64,000 nt of DNA from Bacillota bacterium (lineage in GTDB: Bacteria; Bacillota; Clostridia; Lachnospirales; Bianqueaceae): the NCBI GenBank assembly GCA_017441925.1, contig JAFRUE010000001.1, positions 1-64,000 of the forward strand, in the 5' to 3' direction. Made by a program: the position numbers and the translations under genes. Below are positions 17,751-26,938 of the stretch, piece after piece; position 1 is the first letter of the stretch; every line of letters begins with the position of its first letter. The notes below the pieces were generated by a model. It was not told the origin of the DNA. It was given only the letters and a program-made list of their open reading frames with translations, and made no database searches.

Positions 17751-18191
17751 ATGACCATTATTCCATACGACGACCGGCATAAAGACCGGATGCTGGCGAT
17801 GATTTCAGAGGCAAGAATGGCGCTTGGACTGACGCCGGAGGTCAGAGCCGATCTGTATGACGTTAAGGCGAATTATCTGGATAAAGGCGATATGTTCTGG
17901 CTTGCCGTTGAGGAGGACGGTTCGGTCATCGGCTGTCTGGGGTATTCCAGGATCGGCGGATCGGATGAGGCTTTCCTGCACCGTTTTTATATCAAAGCGT
18001 CGCGGAAGCGTCAGGGGATCGGGACGGCTTTGCTGCAGACGGCTGAGAGTGCGATGATAAGCCGCGGGATCACTGTTTCACGAGTGCATCTGGGCGGACC
18101 GAGGGAACAGTGGTTTGAGTCGTACGCTTTTTACCCTAAGAACGGATATGCAGAATACGAACCGCGGTACATGGTCAAGTATTTATCCTGA
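17751..18191 (+). CDS. GNAT-family N-acetyltransferase
   Basis: 146 residues, typical single-domain length. The acetyl-CoA binding motif RKRQGIGTALL is at ~residues 85-95, preceded by the core strand FLHRFYIKAS. The C-terminal GYAEYEPRYMVKYL completes the fold. The substrate is unknown. It starts 34 bases after the helicase gene, on the same strand, with the ribosome binding site AAGGTG. Confidence 0.85.
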   Translation: MTIIPYDDRHKDRMLAMISEARMALGLTPEVRADLYDVKANYLDKGDMFWLAVEEDGSVIGCLGYSRIGGSDEAFLHRFYIKASRKRQGIGTALLQTAESAMISRGITVSRVHLGGPREQWFESYAFYPKNGYAEYEPRYMVKYLS

Positions 18192-18236
18192 TGCTAGCGG
18201 AACGGATACAAACGTTATTCATACCAGGAGTTAACT

Positions 18237-18890
18237 ATGAACCTTAAAATCGTTATCGACGTGGAGATGTGCAAGGTGCAGTTTAAGGTCAGCACATATC
18301 CGCATAAGAATGAGATCATCCAGATCGGCGCGGTCAGGATGAACGAGGATTTTGAGATACTGGATACGTTTTCGACATATGTCAAGCCGCGGTACGGGAA
18401 GGTGGACCGTTTCATCGGGACGCTGACCGGGATTTCGGAGAGGACGATCAAGGATGCACCGGATATTGAAGATGCTTTGCTCGGGATGCTGCAGTGGATC
18501 GGGGACGACGAGGCGGTCTACTATTCGTGGAGCCAGACGGATTACTATCAGATCCGCAATGAGATCCAGTGCAAGTGTCATGAAGATGACAGATGGGCGG
18601 GGCTGCTCGATCAGGCGAATTGGATCGATTACCAGAAGATCCTTGGGAACCGGCTTGAGGCTTCGAACCCGCTGAAGCTGTCGGAAGCGCTGGATCTGGC
18701 CGAGATCGATACGGAAGGGCGTCTGCACGATGGTGCGGACGATGCGCTGAATACGGCGCGCATGATCTCCAAGCTGGAACGGCAGAAAGATTACAAGATG
18801 CTGATCGAGAGGCTGCGGGCGAGTGAGAAGGACCAGGAACCGCTGACGGCTTCGCTGGGGGACCTTTTCCAGGGACTGAAGCTGAAGTAG
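18237..18890 (+). CDS. DEDDh-family 3'-5' exonuclease
   Basis: 217 residues behind CAGGAG. Exo I motif VIDVEM gives D8 and E10. GAVRMNEDFEILDTFSTYVKP is the usual second strand region. The conserved Asp of Exo II is in SQTDYYQI, and Exo III is HDGADDALNTA (His and Asp of the DEDDh type). Related proteins include KapD-like and DnaQ-like exonucleases trimming RNA or DNA 3' ends. Its position behind a PLD-helicase suggests a nucleic-acid processing set, but the genes could be unrelated. Confidence 0.85.
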   Translation: MNLKIVIDVEMCKVQFKVSTYPHKNEIIQIGAVRMNEDFEILDTFSTYVKPRYGKVDRFIGTLTGISERTIKDAPDIEDALLGMLQWIGDDEAVYYSWSQTDYYQIRNEIQCKCHEDDRWAGLLDQANWIDYQKILGNRLEASNPLKLSEALDLAEIDTEGRLHDGADDALNTARMISKLERQKDYKMLIERLRASEKDQEPLTASLGDLFQGLKLK

Positions 18891-18915
18891 GCAGACAGCT
18901 GATCTGTGATATAAT
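18888..18915 (+). promoter_or_regulatory. Extended -10 promoter of the GH4 gene
   Basis: TATAAT at 18910-18915 with extended TGA directly before it, and a weak -35 TAGGCA at 18888-18893. The -35 overlaps the stop codon of the exonuclease gene. Confidence 0.55.
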
Positions 18916-18944
18916 CAATATAAAAGATAAACAGGAGGGTCACT

Positions 18945-20408
18945 ATGGCATTTAAACTGACGATCATCGGAGCGGGCAGTCTGACTTTTGCCCGGACACT
19001 TTTCACCGACATTATGCATGTCCCGGAGCTTCGCGGCATCGAGGTGGCGTTCACGGACATCAATCAGGACAATCTGGACCGGGTGACGCGGCTTTGCCAG
19101 CGTGACCTGGAGGCAAACGGCATCCCGACTAAGATCCATGCGACGCTGGACCGCCGGGAGGCACTGCGCGGCGCGCGGTACATCGTAAACTGTGTGCGGA
19201 TCGGCGGGCTTGAGGCTTTTGAGCAGGATATCGACATCCCGCTGAAATACGGTGTCGACCAGTGTGTCGGCGATACGCTGTGCATCGGCGGCATCATGTA
19301 CGGACAGCGGGGAATCGCGGCTGTGCTGGATTTCTGCAAGGATATCCGTGAAGTGGCGGAGCCTGGCGCGCTGCTGTTGAATTATTCAAACCCCATGGCG
19401 ATGCTGACATGGGCGTGTATCAAATACGGCGGGGTCCGCACGATCGGCCTGTGCCACGGCGAGATCCACGGGGAGACGCAGATCGCAAACGTGCTGGGGC
19501 TTAAGGACCGGCACGAGCTCGACGTGACCTGCGCCGGACTGAACCATCAGACGTGGTATCTTTCCGTGAAATACAAGGGCGAGGAGATGCGGGACAGGCT
19601 GCTCGAGGGCTTCGAGAATCATCCGGTCTACAAGAATACGGAGAAAGTCCGCATCGACGTGCTGCGCCGTTTCGGCTACTATTCGACTGAATCGAACGGT
19701 CACCTGTCCGAATACGTGTCCTGGTACCGCAAGCGCCCGGATGAGATCGAGAAGTGGATCGATCTGTCGAGCTGGATCAACGGTGAGACCGGCGGCTACC
19801 TGCGCGAGACCCGCGAGAACCGCAATTGGTTCGAGACGGATTATCCGAAGCTCCTCGCGGAGCCGCCGAAGGATTACAATGACGGTGTGCGGAGCAGCGA
19901 GCACGGGAGCTACATTATCGAAGCACTCGAGACCGGACGTACCTACCGGGGCCATTTCAACGTCATGAATAACGGCACGATCTCGAATCTGCCCGACGAG
20001 TGCATCGTGGAAGTGCCCTGCTACGCGGACGGAAACGGTATCAGCGTGCCGAGAGTCGGCGATCTGCCGCTTGGCTGCGCGGCTGTCTGCAGCCAGTCGG
20101 TCTGGGTACAGAAGCTGAGCGTCGAGGCCGCGGTGCACGGTGACATCACGCTCCTCAGACAGGCAGCGATGATGGATCCGCTCACCGGAGCGGTCTGCAA
20201 TCCGCCGGAGATCTTCCAGATGGTCGATGAAATGCTGGTCGCCGAAGCCGAGTGGCTGCCGCAGTACGCAGGGGCGATCGTGGAGGCGAAAGAGCGGCTC
20301 GCGAATGGTCCGCTGATCCCGACGAACGAAGGCTACCGCGGCGCGGTCCGCATAGCAGAGAGGACCGGGGCAGAGCTCTCCGAGGCAAAGAAGAACAACA
20401 GGCACTGA
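18945..20408 (+). CDS. Glycoside hydrolase family 4 enzyme (alpha-galactosidase/glucosidase/galacturonidase type)
   Basis: 487 residues, ribosome binding site AGGAGGG. The GH4 fold is clear: N-terminal NAD-binding IIGAGSLTFARTL, NYSNPMAM (143-153 region), the metal motif CHGE (Cys170, His171) and GLNHQTW (His201). GH4 enzymes cleave glycosides through a 3-keto intermediate using NAD+ and Mn2+. The residue after CH varies with specificity; I do not assign the substrate. The gene appears monocistronic, with its own promoter and a different promoter for the next gene. Confidence 0.88.
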   Translation: MAFKLTIIGAGSLTFARTLFTDIMHVPELRGIEVAFTDINQDNLDRVTRLCQRDLEANGIPTKIHATLDRREALRGARYIVNCVRIGGLEAFEQDIDIPLKYGVDQCVGDTLCIGGIMYGQRGIAAVLDFCKDIREVAEPGALLLNYSNPMAMLTWACIKYGGVRTIGLCHGEIHGETQIANVLGLKDRHELDVTCAGLNHQTWYLSVKYKGEEMRDRLLEGFENHPVYKNTEKVRIDVLRRFGYYSTESNGHLSEYVSWYRKRPDEIEKWIDLSSWINGETGGYLRETRENRNWFETDYPKLLAEPPKDYNDGVRSSEHGSYIIEALETGRTYRGHFNVMNNGTISNLPDECIVEVPCYADGNGISVPRVGDLPLGCAAVCSQSVWVQKLSVEAAVHGDITLLRQAAMMDPLTGAVCNPPEIFQMVDEMLVAEAEWLPQYAGAIVEAKERLANGPLIPTNEGYRGAVRIAERTGAELSEAKKNNRH

Positions 20409-20421
20409 GACCGCCTTTTCC

Positions 20422-20451
20422 TTGACAGAAGCAAAATCGGTGTGCTACAAT
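20422..20451 (+). promoter_or_regulatory. Promoter of gpmI
   Basis: TTGACA (20422-20427), 18-base spacer, TACAAT (20446-20451), starting 14 bases after the GH4 stop codon. Confidence 0.75.
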
Positions 20452-20509
20452 TAGCTCTGCAGCAGTGCTTTATCAGATTTACATACCATCATCACGGAGG
20501 ATAGAGATT

Positions 20510-22084
20510 ATGAACAAACCGATCGTACTGGTCGTCATGGACGGAGTCGGCGAGACCCCTGAGACGCTCGGCAATATGGTGCTCCGGGCGAATACGCCTA
20601 CTCTTGACTGGTTCAAGGAGAACTGCCCCTGGCAGAAGATCAAGGCTCACGGCGGCGCTGTCGGACTGCCGACGGACGACGATATGGGCAACAGCGAAGT
20701 CGGCCACAACGCGCTCGGCTGCGGCCAGATCTATTCACAGGGCGCCAAGCTCGTCAACGAGTCCATCGAGTCCGGATCCATCTATCAGAGCGAGACGTGG
20801 AAAGACCTGGTCAGCTCTGTAGTGGCGAACGGAACGGCTCTGCATTTCATCGGGCTCCTGTCCGACGGAAACGTCCACTCCAATATCAGTCATCTTTTCG
20901 CCATGCTGAAAGAAGCCAAGGCGGAAGGTGTTAAGCATGCGCGTGTGCACATTCTTCTGGACGGACGTGACGTGCCCGCGACCAGTGCTCCCGAATACAT
21001 CAAGAAGCTGGAAGACGTTCTGGCAGAGCTGAACGATGAGAGTTTTGACGGCAAGATCGCTTCCGGCGGCGGCCGTATGTGCATCACGATGGACCGCTAT
21101 CAGGCGAACTGGCCGATGGTCAAGGCCGGCTGGGAGATCCACGTCCATGGCGAGGGCCGTCAGTTTGCTTCTGCGCTTGAGGCTGTTGAGACGCTTCGCG
21201 GCGAGACTGGCGCGATCGACCAGGATCTGCCCGCTTTCGTTATCGCTGAGGACGGCAAGCCCGTCGGCGCGATGCAGGACGGAGACAGCGTGATCCTGTT
21301 CAATTTCCGCGGCGACCGCGCGCTTGAGCTGTCTATGGCATTTGACGGCGACGCTTCCTTTGACAAGTTTGACCGCGGAGTCATCCCCGCTGTCAAGTAC
21401 GCCGGCATGCTTGAATACGACGGAGACCTTAAGATCCCGCACAAGTATCTGGTCAATCCGCCGCAGATCCGCGAGACACTGACCGAGCTGCTCGTTGCCA
21501 ACGGTATTAAGGAATATGCCGTTTCCGAGACGCAGAAGTACGGCCATGTGACTTATTTCTGGAACGGCAACCGTTCCGGCAAGGTGTCCGAAGAGCTGGA
21601 AGACTACTGCGAGATCCCGAGCGATGTCCGTTCCTTCGACGAGTGCCCCTGGATGAAAGCCACGGAGATCGCAGACAAGGTGATCGAGGCGATCAAGAGC
21701 CGTCAGTACGGTTTCATCCGCTGCAACTTCCCGAACGGCGACATGGTCGGCCACACCGGCAGCCTGGATGCCACCGAGATCGCAGTTGAGAGCGTAGATC
21801 TGCAGCTTGCCCGCATCAAGAAAGTCGTTGACGAAGAGAACTGCATCCTGATCGTTACAGCCGATCACGGCAACTCCGACCAGATGCTCGAGAAGAACAA
21901 GAAAGGCAAGATCGAAGTCCGCACCGCGCACAGTCTGAATCCTGTTCCGTTCATCATCTACGACAAGGATGAGCGCCACGAGATGAAGGAAGGCGCATTC
22001 GGCCTCGCCAATGTCGCTCCGACCGTTGTCGGCCTGATGGGCATCAAGCCTTACGATAGCTGGGAAGAGAGCATGCTGAAGTAA
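20510..22084 (+). CDS. gpmI: 2,3-bisphosphoglycerate-independent phosphoglycerate mutase
   Basis: 524 residues from ATG 20510 (CGGAGG 9 bases upstream); an upstream in-frame ATG lies only 14 bases from the -10 box and is rejected. VVMDGVGE binds the first metal, DDDMGNSEVGHNALG carries the phosphoserine nucleophile, and VTADHGNSDQM is the second metal site. The enzyme interconverts 3- and 2-phosphoglycerate with Mn2+ in glycolysis. Codon use is strongly biased as expected for a highly expressed gene. Length is slightly above the usual ~510. Confidence 0.95.
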   Translation: MNKPIVLVVMDGVGETPETLGNMVLRANTPTLDWFKENCPWQKIKAHGGAVGLPTDDDMGNSEVGHNALGCGQIYSQGAKLVNESIESGSIYQSETWKDLVSSVVANGTALHFIGLLSDGNVHSNISHLFAMLKEAKAEGVKHARVHILLDGRDVPATSAPEYIKKLEDVLAELNDESFDGKIASGGGRMCITMDRYQANWPMVKAGWEIHVHGEGRQFASALEAVETLRGETGAIDQDLPAFVIAEDGKPVGAMQDGDSVILFNFRGDRALELSMAFDGDASFDKFDRGVIPAVKYAGMLEYDGDLKIPHKYLVNPPQIRETLTELLVANGIKEYAVSETQKYGHVTYFWNGNRSGKVSEELEDYCEIPSDVRSFDECPWMKATEIADKVIEAIKSRQYGFIRCNFPNGDMVGHTGSLDATEIAVESVDLQLARIKKVVDEENCILIVTADHGNSDQMLEKNKKGKIEVRTAHSLNPVPFIIYDKDERHEMKEGAFGLANVAPTVVGLMGIKPYDSWEESMLK

Positions 22085-22156
22085 AAAGCTTAGGCGCAGC
22101 CCGGCGCGGCAGAAGTGCCGGGCACAACGATATGCCTCAGCGCAACGAATCTGAAC

Positions 22157-22203
22157 AAAAATCGGGCCTCCCATTGCTTATAACAGCGATGGGAGGCCTT
22201 TTT
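22157..22203. terminator. Bidirectional terminator between gpmI and the TIR gene
   Basis: A 13-bp stem (GGCCTCCCATTGC 22165-22177 with its partner 22186-22198, one G-T pair) is followed by five T on the plus strand and preceded by five A (22157-22161), so it can stop transcription from both convergent genes. Confidence 0.9.
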
Positions 22204-22248
22204 GCAGCGAAAAGATACAGCCGGATGATCACGGACAGCAAAAAGCCT

Positions 22249-25200
22249 TTATTGCAGCCGCTCCGTGATCTGCTGACGCAGCTGTCCGACATCCGGCACC
22301 GGATACGCATCAAAGCAGTTGTAGTAATGAATATATACCGTACCACGGTCCTTGCTCAGACCGCAGAAATGGCTGATCGTATAGAGCACATCGAAAGATT
22401 CGGAATGGATCACGACGCACGCGCCAGTACCTGGCAAGTACAGATAGCCATTACCGTTCTGACCGGATTCATAGATCCATCCTTGCGAAGGATTGAGAGA
22501 AGTAACCTGTTCCCGCTGTGTTTCAACCAGCGTCAGCCCTTCCTTCTCCAGCCGGACCAGATATCCGGCCTTGTCGAGTACACATAAGGCATTTTCGACC
22601 AGGATCAGCTCTACAGCTTCCGGATCCTCCGATTCACATACGAGGCTGCCGTCCGTACAGGAATAGCCGATGATCCTATTATTCCAGCGTATATAGATCT
22701 CCTGATCGGTTTCCTTCCACAGATAGGATTCATCGGTGACGATCCGGCTGAGCTGCGGGAGATCCTCACAGTTCAGGATTTCACCGGTTTCGAGGTTCAG
22801 GATCCAGAAAGTGAGGCCGCCTTCTTCCACACTGTAATCAACAAGACTTAGCAGCAGATATTGACCGGAAGGGGAGACGGACAGAACGCTTTTGGATAAG
22901 TACGGATCATCATCCGGGTTTGAAATCGTCACTTCTGCAGGTTCCTGACCTGGCATGACTTTAAACCAGACATGGTCTGCGCTTCGCTCAATCACCAGAC
23001 AGTCTTCTCCCTGGACGTAAGACCATAAGTTGTATTCTTCATTGGAGAATTCCTGTTCTGTTTCACCTGACGTGATATCGACGATACGCAGAGTGTTATC
23101 TTCCCGTATCAGCAGACGGTCGCTGCCAAAGAACGAGACGCGCGGCAAAGCATCACAACGGATGGTCTGCAGGACTTTTCCGGACTCAGGATCCAGAACT
23201 GTAAGCTTGTAAGGATTGGACTGCCCAATGACGGCGAGCGTACTGTCAGCGTTGAGAATCGCTTCGCTGATGCCCCATTCATCGCCTTTGCCGGTCTGAA
23301 ACAGCGTCTTGCGCGCTTCATTGGTCAGTACGCGGTATAGAGATATCTCGCTCTCATTACCCCGGACGACCGCGTACAGATTATTGCCGTAAGCAACCCG
23401 ATTGACAGCGGTCCGGTATTCGCGGTCCTCAAAAAGCATTACAGATGAACTATTGCTGTCAAAGCGCCGGAGAGAGAAGAAGTACTCCAGCCCGCTTTCG
23501 TCGGTGACAAATACATGACCGTTCTCTGAGTAATAGACGTTTTTGACGGTACCGGGCAGCTGCTGGTTAAAGTACAGCCTTTTCGTCTTGGTATTCGCGA
23601 CAAAGAGGCGGTCACCGACAATGCCGAACACGATCGGGTCGGAATTCTGCGATCCGCTGTCCGGCGCTATAATCCCGGTGAAAGGCGCGCCGGGCAGGAA
23701 AGTCTGCATTTCTCCGGACCAGAGGAACGTGCCGTCCGTCAGACTGTATCCTTTAAAATAGGTCATGGCTTCGTCCAGAATGCCCGCAAAAGTATATCCC
23801 GTCACGCAGAGAGTATTTCCGTAAATGCTGTAAGAGGCTTCGCCCAGAGTCGCGTTCGCATAGAGTTCTGCCCGGAAAATCTCCTCCGGCATCTGCTGCG
23901 CGGTTCTGCAGACAATACAGTTCATGGAACCGTTTGAAGAAACCGTAAAGATCAGATATCCGTTGCTTTCAAATACTTTGTAATAATATGTATAGCCCAG
24001 CATTTCCTTCAGGGCATCCAGTTCGTAGCGTGCTTTTTCTGTCCCGTCGGTCGGATCGAGCAGCAGCAGATGATCATATGTATTGACCGGCACGAGACAC
24101 CCGGGCTGCAGCTGCGTGACAGGGAAATTCGCATAACTGTCGAGCTGGACGGACCAGAGGACGCTGCCGTCTTCCGGAGAGAGTTTGCTGACAGTCTTAT
24201 CCAGACTGGTCACATACATCGCGTTGCCGCCGTTTACAGGTATTTCATCTGTAATGGTCTTGTGGAACATAGGGTAGAGGGCAACATTCCCGACATTGTT
24301 GGAGAGAATACTGCCCACCGCGAAATTATAGACAGAAGCTTTCTGAATCTGAGGATCCCGGGAAAAGGCCACGTCAGAGACCGCCCCGAAGTCGGAGATC
24401 AGTTTCCCGGTCTCCGTGTTCCACAGAGACAGGCCGGAAACCGTACGGACGGCCAGTGTTTTGCCGTTGTTCAGAACGCACATATCGCTTGGTTGCGCAG
24501 AGAGCTTGATCTTCCTGACCGCGGTGAAAGTGTCCGGTTCGTAGGATCCGAGGAGGGATACGCTCTGACCGAAGACACCGCTGAGCGGTTCACCTTCTTC
24601 CGGATAGGCCTGCGCCACGGCTTCAAGCGCACCGTAGAGATCACCGTCTTTTTCCAGCATCTTGGACTCGCGCATCCACAGCTCCTGGTTGTTGCGGAGA
24701 AGCTCCGCGGCGTCCGCCTCGATCTGCCGTTTCTGGGACGAAATCGTGACGAGGGCGGAGGTGCTCAGGACGGCGGCTGTGCCGAGAATGGCTGTAACGC
24801 CGCCGAATAGAGCGGCTCTGCGGCGGTTGCGGCGCCGCTGGTCGCGGCGGTACAGGTCGTCGAAACCGCAGCCGAAGAGGGGCGCGGCGATGCGGAGGTA
24901 TTCGGTTTTAAGGCGCTTTAGCATCTGGGACAGAGACTTGGCGCTGACGTTGGCCGCCAGCGGCTCGATCTCGTTCTGGATCTCCTCGACGGTGCCGTCC
25001 GGCCGGGTAACCTGCCGTGTCTCATAGCGCAGCGCGTCCGGGAAGACCGGGGAATGATCAGGGTCATCGACGAGGAGCGGCAGGATGTTGCGGTTGCTGC
25101 CCCCGTGGAGCGCCTTGAAATACGTCACCTCCTGCATACACCACTTTGATTTCTCAAACTGGGGAGAGCAGATGACTACCAGAAAACGCGACTGCTCCAG

Positions 25201-25491
25201 CGCGGACTGGATGTCGGCGCCGAGATCGTTGCTCGTCGGCAGCTCGGACTCATCGCGGAAAAGGTGGAGCTTACGCGGCTTCGGCTGATTCTGACGAGCG
25301 GCAGGGTTCGGCTGGCCGTTCTGGCCGGAAGCGCCTGGCTGACTTTCTGCGTCAGCCTGATCCACCTGGCCGACGGCGCCTTTAGGCGGCGTATAGGTCT
25401 CGAGCAGTTTCTGCAGCCTGATCGCGATCGGCTTGTCCGGCGACAGATGCCGATAGGAGATAAACGCATCGTATTTGTATTGCTTTTCCAT
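22249..25491 (-). CDS. TIR-domain protein with transmembrane helix and C-terminal beta-propeller (WD40-like)
   Basis: 1080 residues. Residues 1-205 are a TIR domain: YDAFISYRH, RDESELP, and SPQFEKSKWCMQEV with the putative catalytic Glu121 of NAD-consuming TIRs. A Q/G/P-rich low-complexity insert (~37-72) interrupts it. A basic patch RRDQRRRNRRR leads into one membrane helix (227-252), then a short coiled coil. About 800 residues of repeated WD40/PQQ-like blades follow (ALGKTLAVRTVSGLSLWNTETGK-type units). The blades would lie outside the cell, or inside if topology is reversed. This resembles a receptor-like or defence-type NADase; the ligand is unknown. A promoter (25544-25572) and repeat element A lie upstream. 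Confidence 0.85.
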   Translation of the reverse strand: MEKQYKYDAFISYRHLSPDKPIAIRLQKLLETYTPPKGAVGQVDQADAESQPGASGQNGQPNPAARQNQPKPRKLHLFRDESELPTSNDLGADIQSALEQSRFLVVICSPQFEKSKWCMQEVTYFKALHGGSNRNILPLLVDDPDHSPVFPDALRYETRQVTRPDGTVEEIQNEIEPLAANVSAKSLSQMLKRLKTEYLRIAAPLFGCGFDDLYRRDQRRRNRRRAALFGGVTAILGTAAVLSTSALVTISSQKRQIEADAAELLRNNQELWMRESKMLEKDGDLYGALEAVAQAYPEEGEPLSGVFGQSVSLLGSYEPDTFTAVRKIKLSAQPSDMCVLNNGKTLAVRTVSGLSLWNTETGKLISDFGAVSDVAFSRDPQIQKASVYNFAVGSILSNNVGNVALYPMFHKTITDEIPVNGGNAMYVTSLDKTVSKLSPEDGSVLWSVQLDSYANFPVTQLQPGCLVPVNTYDHLLLLDPTDGTEKARYELDALKEMLGYTYYYKVFESNGYLIFTVSSNGSMNCIVCRTAQQMPEEIFRAELYANATLGEASYSIYGNTLCVTGYTFAGILDEAMTYFKGYSLTDGTFLWSGEMQTFLPGAPFTGIIAPDSGSQNSDPIVFGIVGDRLFVANTKTKRLYFNQQLPGTVKNVYYSENGHVFVTDESGLEYFFSLRRFDSNSSSVMLFEDREYRTAVNRVAYGNNLYAVVRGNESEISLYRVLTNEARKTLFQTGKGDEWGISEAILNADSTLAVIGQSNPYKLTVLDPESGKVLQTIRCDALPRVSFFGSDRLLIREDNTLRIVDITSGETEQEFSNEEYNLWSYVQGEDCLVIERSADHVWFKVMPGQEPAEVTISNPDDDPYLSKSVLSVSPSGQYLLLSLVDYSVEEGGLTFWILNLETGEILNCEDLPQLSRIVTDESYLWKETDQEIYIRWNNRIIGYSCTDGSLVCESEDPEAVELILVENALCVLDKAGYLVRLEKEGLTLVETQREQVTSLNPSQGWIYESGQNGNGYLYLPGTGACVVIHSESFDVLYTISHFCGLSKDRGTVYIHYYNCFDAYPVPDVGQLRQQITERLQ

Positions 25492-25543
25492 TTATATTTG
25501 CAGCCCCTTCCGGATGATTGACAGCATCGATGTATTCCCGAAC

Positions 25544-25572
25544 AGTATACCACATAGGGCGGAGGTTCGCAA
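25544..25572 (-). promoter_or_regulatory. Promoter of the TIR gene
   Basis: On the minus strand TTGCGA (25572-25567), 17 bases, TATACT (25549-25544), about 50 bases before the start codon. Confidence 0.5.
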
Positions 25573-25606
25573 CGAGGTGAAGTGGGTGGGGAGGCGACGA
25601 GGTGTT

Positions 25607-25628
25607 GGCGATGTGTCGGCGATGTGTC
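25607..25628. repeat. Two tandem copies of an 11-bp unit
   Basis: GGCGATGTGTC occurs twice without a gap (25607-25617 and 25618-25628), between the TIR promoter and repeat element A. Confidence 0.8.
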
Positions 25629-25642
25629 GGCGGAGAGCAGGC

Positions 25643-25906
25643 GGGGACACTTTTGCCGGGGTACGGCGGTAAAAGCGCCTATTTTTGTTATTTTTACCGC
25701 CAGGTTGGCTGAAAAAAAGCAAAAAAACCCGGATTTTTCAGCCGGAAAGAGTGACCGGCAACCGCAAACGGAGACCAAACGCCTTTAAAACGGTTCAAAT
25801 TTCCGAAAACAGGCTGATTTTCCGGCTTTTATTACGATCTATAGCGATAGACCGGCGGTAAAAAAAGACATTTATGAAACTTTTACCGCCGCAACCAACA
25901 CAAGGG
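25643..25906 (-). repeat. Interspersed structured element A (264 bp), GGCGGTAAAA hairpin family
   Basis: Compared with elements B and C this copy is inverted. Read on the minus strand it opens CCTTGTGTTGGTTGC, forms a first hairpin (GGCGGTAAAA...TTTTTACCGCC), has a middle section with the long-range arms AGCCGGAAA and TTTCCGGCT, then a last hairpin (GGCGGTAAAA...TTTTACCGCC) and closes with CCCCGGCAAAAGTGTCCCC. Both ends are conserved in B and C while the middle has diverged. It contains the core ATTTTTCAGCCGGAAAGAG (25733-25751, plus strand) also seen in B and D. No gene is encoded. It fills the 500-base gap between the TIR gene and the lipoprotein gene. Confidence 0.85.
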
Positions 25907-25936
25907 CTACCGGACCAGGCTGGATACCCCAAGCCA

Positions 25937-25962
25937 AACAAAAACCGGCCGAACGGCCGGTT
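25937..25962 (-). terminator. Terminator of the minus-strand lipoprotein gene
   Basis: AACCGGCC (25943-25950) and GGCCGGTT (25955-25962) pair around GAAC. Read on the minus strand a T-rich tail follows (TTTTTGTTTGG). Confidence 0.8.
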
Positions 25963-25992
25963 CTGTCTTGCGGTTTTATCGCTGAGCGCGGA

Positions 25993-26787
25993 TTATTCCA
26001 TGATATTGGCGATGGCGGGGTTAGAGAATAAGAGCGCCATCATGGTGAAAGCGAATGTCATCGACAGTTCTTCATAGGACTGTTCCGTCGCATCAGCCGG
26101 GACGGTGAAGTCGATTGCGTCGATGAAGCGGATCGTGCCTGTAACGGCAACGGTCTTGTTCTCGGCGTTCTCGTCAGCGCCTTCCATGGTCGTGGAGATC
26201 TCAACACGGGACAGTTTGTGTGTATCCGCGTTTACATAGCCCTTGTATGTCTGATCGGTATCTTCATCGCCGAACATGCCCTTGCCAGTGATATTCAGGA
26301 CGTCATAAGTCTTGCCGTCTTCTTTGACGGTGTCGACGTATTCGACCGTTCCGAAACCGGAACCGTCCTGGAAATCGTTCTCTTCCGCGTCGAACATGGA
26401 CGGATCTTCGCCTTCCGGTATGTTGGCCACATACCACTCGTCAGTGGCGCCGCTGTCTTCTGCGACAGCCTTAATGTGAGCATACATCTTGCCGTCTTTC
26501 TGGAACATGGCTGCTTCAGAATCGCCGAGAACCATTGTCATGCCCACGTCTGTGACCTGCATGACAAAACGGGTCTCGCCGAACATCAGATCCATGGACA
26601 TGTACTTGCCTTCTGTCCCGAAATCTTCACTGGATGCCCAGGTCTTGTAGTATTCGGCTCTCTGTTCCTTCTCTTTGGCGGAGAGCTTCGTGTCGTCGGT
26701 AAGCAGTTTGCCGGGGTCTTCAGAGATGCATGCCGTAAGCCCGGCCAGCATGATAACCGCAAGGATCGCTGCGATCAGTTTCTTCAT
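25993..26787 (-). CDS. Unrecognised lipoprotein
   Basis: 264 residues with a classic lipoprotein signal: MKKLIAAILAVIMLAG followed by lipobox LTAC (Cys ~20). The mature part is acidic, with beta-strand-rich segments (KYMSMDLMFGETRFVMQVTD, TYDVLNITGKGMFGDEDTDQ), and resembles the general layout of LolA/LppX-like or DUF4412-like periplasmic-type carriers, without a firm match. It ends in a short hydrophobic stretch (FAFTMMALLFSNPAIAN). Ribosome binding site AGGAGG and a good promoter upstream. Confidence 0.75.
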   Translation of the reverse strand: MKKLIAAILAVIMLAGLTACISEDPGKLLTDDTKLSAKEKEQRAEYYKTWASSEDFGTEGKYMSMDLMFGETRFVMQVTDVGMTMVLGDSEAAMFQKDGKMYAHIKAVAEDSGATDEWYVANIPEGEDPSMFDAEENDFQDGSGFGTVEYVDTVKEDGKTYDVLNITGKGMFGDEDTDQTYKGYVNADTHKLSRVEISTTMEGADENAENKTVAVTGTIRFIDAIDFTVPADATEQSYEELSMTFAFTMMALLFSNPAIANIME

Positions 26788-26838
26788 TGTGTTTCCTCCT
26801 GAATCTAATCTTTTACGGACTTTAGAGCCCGTAAGAAT

Positions 26839-26867
26839 ACTTTAACATATTACTCACCCTGCGTCAA
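26839..26867 (-). promoter_or_regulatory. Promoter of the lipoprotein gene
   Basis: Minus-strand TTGACG (26867-26862), 17 bases, extended TGT and TAAAGT (26844-26839). Confidence 0.6.
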
Positions 26868-26938
26868 CTGTGCAGAGGAAAGCAATGCTGCTCTGGAACG
26901 AATCCTTCGGACGCAGAATACATTCACACAGCCGTCTG

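Noticed and set aside
19386-20405. 339-codon open frame on the minus strand
   Set aside because: Antisense to the GH4 gene; no start signal and no domain.
20735-22174. 479-codon open frame on the minus strand across gpmI
   Set aside because: Antisense to a highly biased housekeeping gene; such biased codons leave opposite frames open by chance.
25643-25906. Insertion sequence remnant with transposase
   Set aside because: No transposase-like reading frame in any of the three copies; constant length and paired arms argue for a structured non-coding element.
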